A stretch of DNA of 64,000 bases from Alphaproteobacteria bacterium (GTDB taxonomy: Bacteria > Myxococcota_A > UBA796 > GCA-2862545). The stretch is from positions 62,001 through 126,000 of the forward strand of contig JACKEP010000010.1 in the NCBI GenBank assembly GCA_020632915.1, given 5' to 3'. This document shows, one piece after another, positions 10,996 to 20,901 of this stretch. The notes below the pieces were generated by a model. It saw only the letters and a list, made by a program, of their open reading frames with translations, had not been told where the DNA came from and did not search any database. The position numbers were made by a program, and so were the translations under genes. Numbering within the stretch: position 1 is the first letter of the stretch; every line of letters begins with the position of its first letter.

Positions 10996-11715
10996 ATGAC
11001 CCGACGTCCGTGGCTCGGCCTCGACCCCGCCCGCGCGGTGACCCTGGCGCTCACCGTCGCCGCGATCGTGGCGCTGTGGTCGACGCCGCTGCTCGTGCCG
11101 CTCAAGCTGCTGGTGGTGCTGTTCCACGAGCTGTCCCACGCCCTCGCCGCCTGGGCCACCGGCGGACGGGTGCTCGGCGTGGCGGTCGGCCCCCGGCAGT
11201 TCGGGATGACCACCACCGCGGGCGGCATCCGCTGGGTGATCGCGTCGGCCGGCTACCTCGGCAGCCTGGGCTGGGGGGTGGCGCTCGTGGTCGCCGGCCG
11301 CTGGCCACGCCTGGCCCGACCCGCCGCCGCAGCGCTCGGCCTGCTGTTGCTCGGGCTCGGTGTCGCCTGGGTACGCCCGGTGGTGGGGCTGGCCCTGCCG
11401 CTGACGCTCGGCACCGCCGCGGCGCTGCTCACGCTGGCGTGGCGTGCCCCGGGCAGCGTCGTGGGCGCCGTGCTCCACGTCGTCGGCGTGACGAGCTGCC
11501 TGTACGCGCTGCACGACCTGCACACGGACGTGCTCGCCCACCCCGGCCAGATGAGCGACGCCGTCAAGCTGGCCCGCCACACCGGCGTCCCCGCGCTCGC
11601 CTGGGGCAGCGTGTGGATGGCCGTGGCGTTGGGGGTCACCGCGGTGACGGCGTGGTTCGCCTGCCGCGCCGACCCGGTCCCCGCGCTGCAGGACCCCGCG
11701 AGCGCGCCGCGGTGA
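10996..11715 (+). CDS. M50B-like intramembrane metalloprotease
   Basis: 239 residues; ATG at 10996 with GGAGG seven bases upstream. The zinc motif HELSH (44-48) lies at the end of the first hydrophobic helix, in the context 'LLVVLFHELSHALAAWATGG'. It is followed by 'RVLGVAVGPRQFGMTTTAGG', characteristic of the Peptidase_M50B family (PF13398). About six hydrophobic segments follow. Site-2-protease relatives cut membrane proteins within the bilayer; the substrate here is unknown and no anti-sigma factor is adjacent. A single gene between two minus-strand genes. Confidence 0.85.
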   Translation: MTRRPWLGLDPARAVTLALTVAAIVALWSTPLLVPLKLLVVLFHELSHALAAWATGGRVLGVAVGPRQFGMTTTAGGIRWVIASAGYLGSLGWGVALVVAGRWPRLARPAAAALGLLLLGLGVAWVRPVVGLALPLTLGTAAALLTLAWRAPGSVVGAVLHVVGVTSCLYALHDLHTDVLAHPGQMSDAVKLARHTGVPALAWGSVWMAVALGVTAVTAWFACRADPVPALQDPASAPR

Positions 11716-11725
11716 ACGACGGGCC

Positions 11726-12067
11726 TCAGAACGTGTCGAAGCCGATCACGCCGCCGCAGTTGTAGACGAGGCCGCACGACGCCGGCAGGAGCGTGTCGCA
11801 CGCCTTCGCCTGCTTCTTCGTGTCGCTGATGCACACCGCCGCCTGCTGCGCGTTGTAGGCGCAGCCCGCCGTCTCGAACTGGGCGAACGACGCGCTCTCC
11901 GTGTCGACGCAGTCCTTCTTCGACGAGTAGACCTGGTTGAACGTCGCCTTGTCGCACGACTCGGCGGTCGCGCAGAACGCGTTCGAGAACGTCTTCGGGA
12001 ACGCCTTCTCCCCGACGGCGCAGCCCGCCGTCACCAGCACCACCGCACCGAGCATCCACCCGCGCAT
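11726..12067 (-). CDS. Small cysteine-rich lipoprotein
   Basis: 113 residues from the ATG at 12067 with GGGGAGG upstream. The lipobox VTAGC gives an N-terminal lipidated cysteine, and the mature part contains eight further cysteines at regular spacing ('FCATAESC', 'DC', 'AGC', 'VC', 'AC', 'SC', 'NC'), consistent with four disulfides in an extracytoplasmic helical domain. Small proteins of this pattern are common, and functionally uncharacterised, in Myxococcota. Convergent with the M50B gene, 10 bp apart. Confidence 0.75.
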   Translation of the reverse strand: MRGWMLGAVVLVTAGCAVGEKAFPKTFSNAFCATAESCDKATFNQVYSSKKDCVDTESASFAQFETAGCAYNAQQAAVCISDTKKQAKACDTLLPASCGLVYNCGGVIGFDTF

Positions 12068-12178
12068 CACGGCCTCCCCACGTTGGCTCCCCCCAGTCCT
12101 ACCACTTGCGGGGAGGGGCCGGAAAGCCCGACGGCGACGGGCAGGTATCCGGACCGGTCCACCCGATGGCGACCGCGA

Positions 12179-12835
12179 TCAGAACGCGAACCCGGCGCCG
12201 AACACGCCGCGCAGCCGCGGGCCGACCCCGCCGAAGCCCTGGCCGTTCGACACGCCGACCGTGAACGCCGGTCCGCCCTCGAACCGCACGCCCACGGTGA
12301 TGTCGTCGGTGACGCCGTACTCGACGCCGAACACCACCGGGAACGCGAACGTCAGCGACGCGGCGCCACCCGTCACCCACAGGTCGTCCTGGACGATGAA
12401 GCCGAAGTCGATGTCGATGACGTCGGCCGCCCGCCACGTGAACAGGAAGCCGGGGCGGAGCAACGACACACCCACCGACACGTTGTTCGGCACCGCCACG
12501 CCCACGTCGAGCGAGGCGACGAAGGCGCCGGTGACGTCGCCGCGGTCGAACATCGTGGCGCGCAGGTCGAGGCCCGGCTGGAAGGCGACCGCGTCGGGGA
12601 TCGGCGAATACGGCACCACACCGAGGGTGGTGCGCAGCCGCACGCCGAGCTCGACGCCGCCGAGCGGGAAGCGGGCGCCGCCCTCCACGTCGGGGAAGCC
12701 CACGCTGATGTAGCCGTAGCGAGGACCGATCCGGGCGCCGAACAGGTTGGGCGGGTCGTCCGCGGCGCGGGCTGTGCCGCCGGCGACGAGGCCCAGGAGG
12801 ACGAGCGCGAGGGGTGCGGTGGGGCGGGGGGTCAT
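12179..12835 (-). CDS. Outer-membrane beta-barrel-like protein
   Basis: 218 residues starting at 12835, sharing ATGA with the stop of the upstream lipoprotein hydrolase, so the two are translationally coupled. The signal peptide ends ...GGTARAAD. The rest alternates glycine, aromatic and hydrophobic residues ('GPRYGYISVGFPDVEGG', 'VELGVRLRTTLGVVPY') and ends in Phe-Ala-Phe, the kind of terminal aromatic read by the BAM complex. No specific porin family was recognised. Confidence 0.7.
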   Translation of the reverse strand: MTPRPTAPLALVLLGLVAGGTARAADDPPNLFGARIGPRYGYISVGFPDVEGGARFPLGGVELGVRLRTTLGVVPYSPIPDAVAFQPGLDLRATMFDRGDVTGAFVASLDVGVAVPNNVSVGVSLLRPGFLFTWRAADVIDIDFGFIVQDDLWVTGGAASLTFAFPVVFGVEYGVTDDITVGVRFEGGPAFTVGVSNGQGFGGVGPRLRGVFGAGFAF

Positions 12836-13623
12836 GGGGTCTCCTCGGTGGGGGGGACCTCCGCGGCGACGGGAGCGGGCGCCCCGAACGCGTCGTACCG
12901 GGGCAGCACGTCGCGACCGAAGCCCTCGGCGAGCGTCGTCCACGTGGTCCAGGTGTGGCCGCCGGGCACCACGCGCACGTGGTCGGCGGGCAGGTAGCCG
13001 GCGAGCCAGTCCAGGTTGCCGGTGCCCAGGTCCTTGTCGCCGTGGCCGAGCAGGACGACGGGCAGGCTCTCGGCGTGGCCGTCCAGGCGGGTGTAGTAGC
13101 CCCAGAGCGCCTCGTCCCAGGTGGGGTCGGTGGGCGGGGTGTAGGCGCGGAGCGGGCCGTCCTGGACGTCGCGCAAGGTCTTGCCGCGCCCGAGGTAGGG
13201 CGACAGCAGCACGATGCCCTCGACGTCGTCGGCGAACGCCCGCGCGGTGAGCAGCGTGCCCAGGCCGCCCATCGAGATGCCGAGGACCCAGACGTGGTCG
13301 TAGCTGCGGGTGAGCGGCCAGACGTCCTCGCGCAGGCGCTCGATCAACGCGTCCTTGGTGTAGTACCCGAAGGTCGCGTCCACGGCGACGAGGTCGGCCT
13401 CCACCCCACCGCGGCGCAGCGCGTCCACCACGCCCTTCTTGGCGAAGGTGGTGTCGTGGGCGGCGAAGCCGGGCAGGAGCACCACGACCGTGTCGTGCCG
13501 CGTGCCGTCGAACCGCGTGGTGTGGATGGGGGTGTGGACCGGAAAGCACGCCGTGCCGAGGAGCAACGTCCCCGTCACCAGCGCGAGGCCGATCCCGCTC
13601 GCCGCCGCACGCACCTGCGCCAT
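12832..13623 (-). CDS. Alpha/beta-hydrolase lipoprotein
   Basis: 263 residues; strong ribosome site GGGGAGGG before ATG 13623. The lipobox LLGTAC puts the lipidated cysteine at residue 26. The hydrolase core shows an oxyanion region 'VVLLPGFAAHD', nucleophile elbow GISMGG (Ser117), a probable acid in 'GHGDKDLGTGN' and a late His in 'VVPGGHTWTTW'. A lipid-anchored esterase or lipase-like enzyme is likely, acting in the periplasm or at the cell surface; the substrate is unknown. Coupled to a beta-barrel protein gene by a 4-nt overlap. Confidence 0.85.
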   Translation of the reverse strand: MAQVRAAASGIGLALVTGTLLLGTACFPVHTPIHTTRFDGTRHDTVVVLLPGFAAHDTTFAKKGVVDALRRGGVEADLVAVDATFGYYTKDALIERLREDVWPLTRSYDHVWVLGISMGGLGTLLTARAFADDVEGIVLLSPYLGRGKTLRDVQDGPLRAYTPPTDPTWDEALWGYYTRLDGHAESLPVVLLGHGDKDLGTGNLDWLAGYLPADHVRVVPGGHTWTTWTTLAEGFGRDVLPRYDAFGAPAPVAAEVPPTEETP

Positions 13624-13744
13624 GAGCCCTCCCCGTGTCGCTCACGGATCGGGTGTCGCGGGCGCGCATCCGCGTCCAGCCGCGCAGACCGGAGGTGACC
13701 GGGGAGACGCTGTCCGTCACGCCCGGTCAGCGGCGGTCACGGGC

Positions 13745-14770
13745 TCATTCCATGCGCCACAGGCCCCAGTGGACGCGGCCGTCCTCGACGTAGGCGGAGC
13801 CGAACGTGGCGTTGACGTAGAACACGTCCTCGTGGGGACGGGCACAGGCGACGACGGTCCAGCCGCCGTCGTCGGTGGCGAGGATCACCCTGCGGGCGAC
13901 GGCGCCGGCGGGCGTGGTCTGGTGCGCGGTGAAGAGCTGGATCGACGGCTCCCCCGCGTAGTCGTCACGGTCGCCGAACCCGAGGTCGAAGGCCCGCGGA
14001 CGCGGGGGCGTGGACTGGCCGATCTCGATGCCGCCCGTCAGCTCGAGGTCGGAGGCCACGTCGTCGTAGAGGGAGGCCGTGTACCTGCGCGACGCGTCGA
14101 TGCCGGTCACGGCGATCGTCACCTCGCCGGCCACCCCCCGGTCGCTGGCCCGCACGTCGGTGATCGTGCCGACCTCGGGGTCGAAGGCACCGATCTCCTG
14201 AAACGTCGCCGTCACCTCCAGCGCGTCCGTGGGAGGCGTGAACGCGAGCGCCGCGGAGGCGAACGCCTGCGCGCCGGGGTCGTCGTCGGGACACGCGGCG
14301 GCCCACCTGTGCAAGACATCGGGGCCGCGCTCGCAGGTCTGTGCGAACGCTTCCGACTCCCACATGGACGGCAGGACGTTGCAGTTCTCGACCAGGTCCC
14401 AGAGTGGATCCCCTCGGCGCGCCAGCTGACGCGCGAGATCCAGGGCGTGGCAGAACTCGTGCCGCACGACGCGGCGCAGGCGCACCTCGTCGTCGGCCGA
14501 GAGCGCGTTGTCCAGCTCCACGTGACGGTCCGCGGAGTTGAACTGCCCGATGAAGCCGTCCTCGACCTCGGTGAACGCCATGGCGGTCACACAGAACGGC
14601 CCCGGCGTCAGCCGGTCGAACCACGTCGCGGCCTCGTCGTCGGCCACCGCGCGCTGCGCTGCCGTGCCGCCGGTCGCCGCCGGCAGCTCGCACACCGTCT
14701 CGCCACACCCGCCGACCGCGACGCCCGCGACCAGCCCGTACATCCACGACCTGCTGCGTCGTGCACCCAT
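13745..14770 (-). CDS. Lipoprotein with HExxH zinc-protease motif
   Basis: 341 residues; GAGGTGAGGG precedes ATG 14770. Lipobox VAVGGC (Cys22). The sequence 'VVRHEFCHALDLARQL' holds a zinc motif H104-E-x-x-H108, and the downstream 'MWESEAFAQTCE' could provide a third ligand (Glu), as in gluzincin-like secreted proteases. Several cysteines suggest disulfides. The C-terminal half is beta-rich. It does not match a protease family I can name, so peptidase activity is inferred from the motif alone. Divergent from the NxxGxxAF protein gene, with a 273-bp intergenic region that contains a GTCACGTGAC palindrome at 14972-14981. Confidence 0.7.
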   Translation of the reverse strand: MGARRSRSWMYGLVAGVAVGGCGETVCELPAATGGTAAQRAVADDEAATWFDRLTPGPFCVTAMAFTEVEDGFIGQFNSADRHVELDNALSADDEVRLRRVVRHEFCHALDLARQLARRGDPLWDLVENCNVLPSMWESEAFAQTCERGPDVLHRWAAACPDDDPGAQAFASAALAFTPPTDALEVTATFQEIGAFDPEVGTITDVRASDRGVAGEVTIAVTGIDASRRYTASLYDDVASDLELTGGIEIGQSTPPRPRAFDLGFGDRDDYAGEPSIQLFTAHQTTPAGAVARRVILATDDGGWTVVACARPHEDVFYVNATFGSAYVEDGRVHWGLWRME

Positions 14771-15043
14771 CCCTCACCTCATCGTCGTGTGATCTCCGAT
14801 GCAGGTTCCCCGGTCGGCACCTTCGCCCACCGATCGGTCGTCCGCCACCCTTGCCGACACCCAGTGACCTTCCCCGACGCCAAGGCTGCGCCCACCCCTC
14901 CCCCGACCCGCGGAGCGGTCGTCCCTGGTCCGTCGGATCCACCTGTGAAACGGACTTCTGAGCCGGCACCCGTCACGTGACAGCGGGCCGCCACCGTGTT
15001 CCCCGATCCTTGCGCACGTCCCGCGCACCCTTGGGAGGGATCC

Positions 15044-16603
15044 ATGCCACGGCTCACGCCGCTCGTTCTCGTTCTCGCCGCCACCAGCGTCGCCCACGCC
15101 GCTGACCCCGACGTCCTGGTCACCGAAGGCGACGCCGTCGCCGGCCTCGGCAACGTCACCAGCGTCTCCAACATCGCCGTCAACGACCTCGGCGACTTCC
15201 ACATCGAGATCGACACCGACAACACCAACACCGACGCCGACGGCGCCGTGCTCGGGCCGCTCGGCATCGTGCTCACCGAGGGCCAGTCGCTCACGGCACC
15301 GCCCGGCGCCATGATCGGCAGCTTCGACTCGATGCCCCTCAACAACATCGGTCAGGCCTCGTACAACCACTTCCTCGACGGCACCACGGGCACGTCCGAC
15401 GACTCCGGCATCTACGTCGACGACCAGCTCGTCATCCAGGAGTCCGACCTCGCCACCTACCCGACGGCCGGCGTCGGCACGCCCTACATCGGCTTCTTCG
15501 ACAGCAAGATCAACGACAACGGCGAGGTCATCGTCGTGGCCAGCGTCGACGACCCGGGCATCTCGTCCACCGTCGACCGCGTCCTGGTGAGGCTCACGCC
15601 CGACGGCCTCGGCGGCTTCACCCAAGCCGCGATCGCCGCCGAGGGAGACGTGCTGACCGGCCAGACCGAGTCGGTCACCGACTTCGAGACCGACGCCCAG
15701 GAGTACGCCTGGAGCAACACCGACCACATCTTCTTCAACGCCGCCCTCACCGGCGACACCACGCGCAACAACGTGCTGTACTACGACACCACCATCGTGG
15801 CGCAGGAGGGCGACCCGTCACCGATCAGCGGCCGGAACTACGAGTCGCTGTCCAGCAAGCCGATCGACCTGTCCGACCTCGGCGACACGATCTTCCGCGC
15901 CAACCTCGACGGTGACACCGCCGACGACGAGGTCATCGTGCTCAACGGCAGCGTGGTCGCCCAGGAGGGCGGCACGCTCGACGGCATCGGCGCCGGCTTC
16001 GCGATCACCGGCTTCGGCAGCGGCCCGGTCGAGGTCGGCAACAACGGCAACTGGGTGGTGTTCGCCGACTGGGACGACCCCGACACCACGGTCGACACCG
16101 GCCTGTTCGTCAACGGCAAGCTGCTCCTCCAGGAGGGCGACACGCTGCCCGGCGGGCAGGTGGTCGACGACATCCGCGGCATCACCGAGGGCTACGACCT
16201 GTCCGACGACGGCGGCACGCTGCTCGTGCGGGTGGTGTTCACCGGCTCCCTCGACGCCGTCCTCCGCTACGACCTGTCCGACCAGCTCCTCGTCGGCGAG
16301 GTCACGCCCGCCATCGCGGGGCAGGCCAACCGCTTCCGCGTCGAGCGCGCCTCGCCGTTCCACCAGGTGGCGCTGGTGTGGGGCACGGCCGGCGGCGTCA
16401 CGTCGGGCACGTGCGGCGGTGGCACCCTGTCGGTCGGCATCGCCGGGGCCCAGGTGCTCGGGGTGGGCGTGACCGGCCCCACCGGCACGATCGGCGGCAC
16501 CCGCCCCGCGCCGCCGTCGCTGGCCGGGCAGACCGTGCTGCTGCAGGCCATCGACCTGACCAGCTGCGTCACCAGCCCGATCCGCACCGTGACCTTCCCG
16601 TAG
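15044..16603 (+). CDS. Secreted tandem-repeat protein of the NxxGxxAF type
   Basis: 519 residues; GGGAGGG before ATG 15044 and a signal peptide ending ...ATSVAHA. Repeats of 40-60 residues carry 'VNDLGDFHIE', 'INDNGEVIVVA', 'LSDLGDTIFRANL', 'GNNGNWVVFADW', 'LSDDGGTLLVRVVF' alternating with 'VLxxGxxxxxxEG(D)', matching the 'choice-of-anchor tandem repeat NxxGxxxAF' family, predicted to form beta-propeller-like surface proteins. The last ~100 residues resemble the cysteine-containing module shared with other secreted proteins here, ending without an obvious anchor. Function unknown. Confidence 0.75.
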   Translation: MPRLTPLVLVLAATSVAHAADPDVLVTEGDAVAGLGNVTSVSNIAVNDLGDFHIEIDTDNTNTDADGAVLGPLGIVLTEGQSLTAPPGAMIGSFDSMPLNNIGQASYNHFLDGTTGTSDDSGIYVDDQLVIQESDLATYPTAGVGTPYIGFFDSKINDNGEVIVVASVDDPGISSTVDRVLVRLTPDGLGGFTQAAIAAEGDVLTGQTESVTDFETDAQEYAWSNTDHIFFNAALTGDTTRNNVLYYDTTIVAQEGDPSPISGRNYESLSSKPIDLSDLGDTIFRANLDGDTADDEVIVLNGSVVAQEGGTLDGIGAGFAITGFGSGPVEVGNNGNWVVFADWDDPDTTVDTGLFVNGKLLLQEGDTLPGGQVVDDIRGITEGYDLSDDGGTLLVRVVFTGSLDAVLRYDLSDQLLVGEVTPAIAGQANRFRVERASPFHQVALVWGTAGGVTSGTCGGGTLSVGIAGAQVLGVGVTGPTGTIGGTRPAPPSLAGQTVLLQAIDLTSCVTSPIRTVTFP

Positions 16604-16626
16604 GCCGCGTCGCGCCACGGCGGGGA

Positions 16627-16644
16627 CGCGTCCGGTGGGACGCG
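16627..16644. terminator. Short hairpin between convergent genes
   Basis: CGCGTCC (16627-16633) / GGACGCG (16638-16644) with a GGTG tetraloop, lying between the stops of the NxxGxxAF protein gene (+) and the first of two paralogous lipoprotein genes (-). No U-tract on either side, so a bidirectional terminator role is only suggested. Confidence 0.35.
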
Positions 16645-16657
16645 CCCTCGCCGGCGG

Positions 16658-17722
16658 CTACGGCTGCGGCGTGAGCGTCTGCGTCACCGACGTCATCTGC
16701 ATCTGCACCCGGCCGTTGCCGTCGTCGATGTAGAAGGTGTGCGGGAACGACGCGATCGGCACGAACGGGAACGTGGCCGGTGGCGCCGGGCTCGCGAACA
16801 CCGTCCCGCTGCTGTCGGTGATCGACAGCCACGTCTCGAGGTCGGCGTTCGGCAGACCGTTTGCCGACATCGTGCGGATCGTCGGGTCGGCGAACTGGGG
16901 GCCGTCCGCGTAGCGGAACGTGTTGGACGTGGGGAAGTCCTCGACGGTGACGACGGGACGCGGCGAGCCGGTCACGGTGACGCCGATCGCGTGCAGGGTC
17001 GCGGAGAAGTCGCCGTTGGCCGGGTGGTCGTAGGTGCCCACCTCGGCGCGGGTGTCGGAGTCGGGCACGCAGATGTCGTACTGGAAGAAGCCCGCCACGG
17101 GCGTCGTGCGCAGCACCGCCATCGACGACCCGAACGGGCTGCCGGTGACGGTCGCGATGGTGGCCTCGAAGTCCACGCGCGCCAGGCACAGGTTCGGCGG
17201 CGTCGTGTCGGTGTCGGTGTCGGTGTCCATCGGCGCCTCGAACGGCACGTCGAGGACGTTGGACGTGTGGCGCCCGCCGGTGCGGCTGGCGGCCTGGAGG
17301 TGGGCGGTGCGCAGCGGCAGCGTGGTGGGCAGCGACAGCGAGAACACGCCGGTGCCGGCGGCGTCGGACGTGGTGGTGCCGAGCACTGCGATGGGCGTGA
17401 ACAGGTCGAGGCACACGGGCGCCAGCTGGGGCGGGCAGGACTGCGTGCCGCGCGTGGCGATGCTGCCGATGAGGAACACCGGGCTGCTCGCGGGCGCCGA
17501 CTGCACGGTGACGGACACGGTGCTGCCGAGCACGAAGGCGTCCGACGTGGACAGGACCATCGAGCCGGGGGGCGCCAGCTGGTCGGCGGGGCGCGCCGAC
17601 GGGGTGCCGGGCGTCACGGTGATCGCGGCGAGGGGGGAGCTGTCATCGGCGACGTCGGCGTCGTGGAGCTGGACGCAGGCACCGAGGAGAGCGAGCGTAG
17701 ACAGGGCGATGTGGCGTCGCAC
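16658..17722 (-). CDS. Lipoprotein with Cys-pair module, short Thr-Asp linker and unknown C-terminal domain
   Basis: 354 residues; GTG at 17722 with GGAGG five bases upstream. Lipobox LLGAC. N-terminal ~120 residues: the Cys-pair module (CPPQLAPVCLD). Then a short 'MDTDTDTDTT' linker and a ~170-residue domain beginning 'NLCLARVDFEATIATVTGSPFGSS' and ending '...FPHTFYIDDGNGRVQMQMTSVTQTLTPQP'. The C-terminal domain is closely paralogous to that of the next gene (17821-18801), which has a different N-terminus. Not a recognised family; a surface-exposed binding protein is plausible. Confidence 0.75.
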   Translation of the reverse strand: MRRHIALSTLALLGACVQLHDADVADDSSPLAAITVTPGTPSARPADQLAPPGSMVLSTSDAFVLGSTVSVTVQSAPASSPVFLIGSIATRGTQSCPPQLAPVCLDLFTPIAVLGTTTSDAAGTGVFSLSLPTTLPLRTAHLQAASRTGGRHTSNVLDVPFEAPMDTDTDTDTTPPNLCLARVDFEATIATVTGSPFGSSMAVLRTTPVAGFFQYDICVPDSDTRAEVGTYDHPANGDFSATLHAIGVTVTGSPRPVVTVEDFPTSNTFRYADGPQFADPTIRTMSANGLPNADLETWLSITDSSGTVFASPAPPATFPFVPIASFPHTFYIDDGNGRVQMQMTSVTQTLTPQP

Positions 17723-17820
17723 GGGGACCTCCGGGAATCGCGGCGAGCCTACCGGTCGGCGCTTGTGTGGTCCAGCCCCGACACACAACCGGCGTTCACC
17801 GGCTGCGCCGACACCGACGC

Positions 17821-18801
<981 letters not shown>

Positions 18802-18901
18802 CCTGTCTCCCTCGGAGCCACCCACCCCGTCGGCTGGGGTTAACAGGCTCGCCACGCCACATCGGCGATTCGAAGCGGATCTGACCCCGGATGGCGGCGC
18901 G

Positions 18902-20110
18902 ATGATGAAGGTGCCCGGCAGCGACGAGGTGATCGAGGTGGTGCGCGGCGGGATCGCGCGCACCGGCGAGGTCGACGTCGCCGCGGGGAGCTGGGTGCGC
19001 CTGGGCGACGCGCTCGGTGTCGTCGTCGCCATCGGCCCCGAGGGCGCGGACGTGGCCCTCGTGGACGGCCTGCCCCGTCCCGGTGATCCCGTCCGCGCGA
19101 TCGACCCGCCGACGGTGCCCGCAGCCGCGTCCGCCGCGGGTCGCGTGCTCGACGCGCTCGGACGCCCGGTCGACGGCGGGCCCGGTCTGCCCCCCGCGGC
19201 GCCGCCCGCCCCGCGGATGCCCTGGACCGGCGCCCGCCTCGGCGGCCCCTGGCTCTCCACCGGCCTGCTCGGCGTCGACGCGCTCGCGCCCGTCGCCTCG
19301 GGCACGTCCACGCTGCTCACCTGCCCGTCGGCGGCGGCGCTGCACGAGGCGCTGCTCACCGTGCTCGCCACCGCACGCCCCGGTCTGGCGGTGCTGGTCG
19401 CGCCGGCCCTCGCCCCCGTGCCTCGGGCGCGGCTCGCGGCGCGGCTCGCGACCCTGCCCGCCGACGGCTGGATCGCCGTGACCGCCGACGTCGACGACCC
19501 CCCACGCGCGCGGGAGCAGGCGCTGGCCACCGCGCTGTCGCTGGCCCGGGCCGCGAGCGCTGCCGGTCAGCCGGTGCTGGTGGCGGTCGATGCCCTGCAC
19601 CACGTCGCCGACGCCGTCACCGCCCAGGACGCCAGCCTGCGCCGCGCGCGCGGACCGTTCGGCTGGGCCGTCCGCACGAGCCAGGTCGTCGCCGCGCTCA
19701 CCGACCTGCCGGCCAGCGCCACGGGCGCACCGATCACCGTCCTGGCGACGGCCGTCGTCGACCGTCCCGGGCTCACCGACCACCTCGACCCGTGGTTCGA
19801 TCGGGTCGTCCCCCACGACGCGCCGCCCGGCCCCGGCCTGCTGCCGCGCGTGTCGCCCGCCGACCTGCCTCCGGGTCCGCTGGGTGCGGGCGTGCAGCCC
19901 GACGACCTCGCACGCCAGGGCGACCGGGTGCGCGCCCTGCTCCGTCGAGAGGCCGAGGCCACCGCCCTCGCCTCGCTGATCGCCGACCCCGAGCACCGCG
20001 CCGCAGCTGCCCGTGCCCGCGCGCGGCTCGCACGGTTCGACCAGCGCGCGGGCACGCCGGTCGACGTGGCCACCGTGCACGCCCGTGTCGCCGAGGCGCT
20101 GCAGCCCTGA
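18902..20110 (+). CDS. Rotary-ATPase (FliI/F1-like) homologue lacking the P-loop
   Basis: 402 residues from ATG 18902 (adjacent ATG at 18905; weak ribosome site). The order of motifs follows the F1/FliI/SctN family: beta-barrel start, 'RVLDALGRPVDGGP', 'LSTGLLGVDALAPVASG', a possible Walker B-like 'GQPVLVAVDALHHVADAV', and a helical C-terminus. Where the family has GxxxxGKT directly after 'PVxxG', this protein reads 'TSTLLTCPSAAALHEALL', with no lysine or glycine-rich loop. It is ~100 residues shorter than ATP synthase alpha. ATP hydrolysis is therefore unlikely. No flagellar, secretion or ATP synthase genes adjoin it. Family assignment is moderate and rests on motif order. Confidence 0.6.
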   Translation: MMKVPGSDEVIEVVRGGIARTGEVDVAAGSWVRLGDALGVVVAIGPEGADVALVDGLPRPGDPVRAIDPPTVPAAASAAGRVLDALGRPVDGGPGLPPAAPPAPRMPWTGARLGGPWLSTGLLGVDALAPVASGTSTLLTCPSAAALHEALLTVLATARPGLAVLVAPALAPVPRARLAARLATLPADGWIAVTADVDDPPRAREQALATALSLARAASAAGQPVLVAVDALHHVADAVTAQDASLRRARGPFGWAVRTSQVVAALTDLPASATGAPITVLATAVVDRPGLTDHLDPWFDRVVPHDAPPGPGLLPRVSPADLPPGPLGAGVQPDDLARQGDRVRALLRREAEATALASLIADPEHRAAAARARARLARFDQRAGTPVDVATVHARVAEALQP

Positions 20111-20221
20111 GCCGCCCGACGCGGGCGCGTGGCACAACGAGGCGCACGCCGACAGGTCGGGACAGCCACACCCGCCGGCACCGTGTGACACCGCCCCACC
20201 ACCACAAGCCGTGAGGCCGTC

Positions 20222-20848
20222 ATGCTCCGTCCCCTGCTCACCCTGTCCACGCTGGCCGCCGTCGGGGCCGCCGCGTGCAGCCTGCCCGCCGCCACCGCAC
20301 CCGTCGCCGAGGCGAGCGTCACCCACGGCAAGGCGGCGCCGACGTTCACGCTCACGGGCGTCGACGGCAAGACCTACGATCTGGCCGCGCAGAAGGGCAA
20401 GGTGGTCGTGCTGGAGTGGTACAACCCCGACTGCCCGTTCGTGAAGTACGCCCACGGCGACACCGGCCCGCTGCACGACCTCGGCAACACCTGGGCCGGC
20501 AAGGGCGTGGTCTGGTGGGCGATCAACTCCGGCGCCGCCGGCAAGCAGGGCGCAGGCCAGGAGCGCAACCAGGCCAGCCTGGGCGAGTACGGCATCCAGT
20601 ACCCGGTGCTGCTCGACGCCGACGGCGCCGTCGGCCACCTCTACGCCGCCAAGACCACGCCCCAGGTGGTGGTGATCGCCCCGGACGGCACCGTCGCCTA
20701 CCAGGGGGCCGTCGACAACGCCCCGCTGGGCGACAGCGGCGGCAAGCCCGTCTCCCGCTGGCTCGACGATGCCGTGTCCGCCGTGTCCGCCGGCACCACC
20801 CCCAGCCCGTCCGTCACCCAGTCCTACGGCTGCAGCGTCAAGTACTGA
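20222..20848 (+). CDS. Thioredoxin-fold (redoxin/AhpC-TSA) lipoprotein
   Basis: 208 residues; GAGG before ATG 20222; lipobox ending in Cys19. The redoxin core is 'GKAAPTFTLTGVDGKTYDLAAQKGKVVVLEWYNPDCPF' in sense, with a single peroxidatic-like cysteine (Cys71) in 'NPDCPF', the later 'TTPQVVVIAPDG' (cis-Pro) and a C-terminal 'YGCSVKY' cysteine (204) that could be the resolving residue. Such proteins act as extracytoplasmic thiol oxidoreductases or peroxiredoxins. Same-strand neighbours are a small lipoprotein gene 53 bp downstream and a radical-SAM-like gene after that. Confidence 0.85.
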   Translation: MLRPLLTLSTLAAVGAAACSLPAATAPVAEASVTHGKAAPTFTLTGVDGKTYDLAAQKGKVVVLEWYNPDCPFVKYAHGDTGPLHDLGNTWAGKGVVWWAINSGAAGKQGAGQERNQASLGEYGIQYPVLLDADGAVGHLYAAKTTPQVVVIAPDGTVAYQGAVDNAPLGDSGGKPVSRWLDDAVSAVSAGTTPSPSVTQSYGCSVKY

Positions 20849-20901
20849 CCCCGTCGCCGGTCTGTGGCATGGTGCGCCCGGGGCACGCCCGTGGAGCACC
20901 C

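Noticed and set aside
14972..14981. GTCACGTGAC palindrome as an assigned operator
   Set aside because: A single 10-bp palindrome in a GC-rich genome is not enough evidence; no second site was seen.
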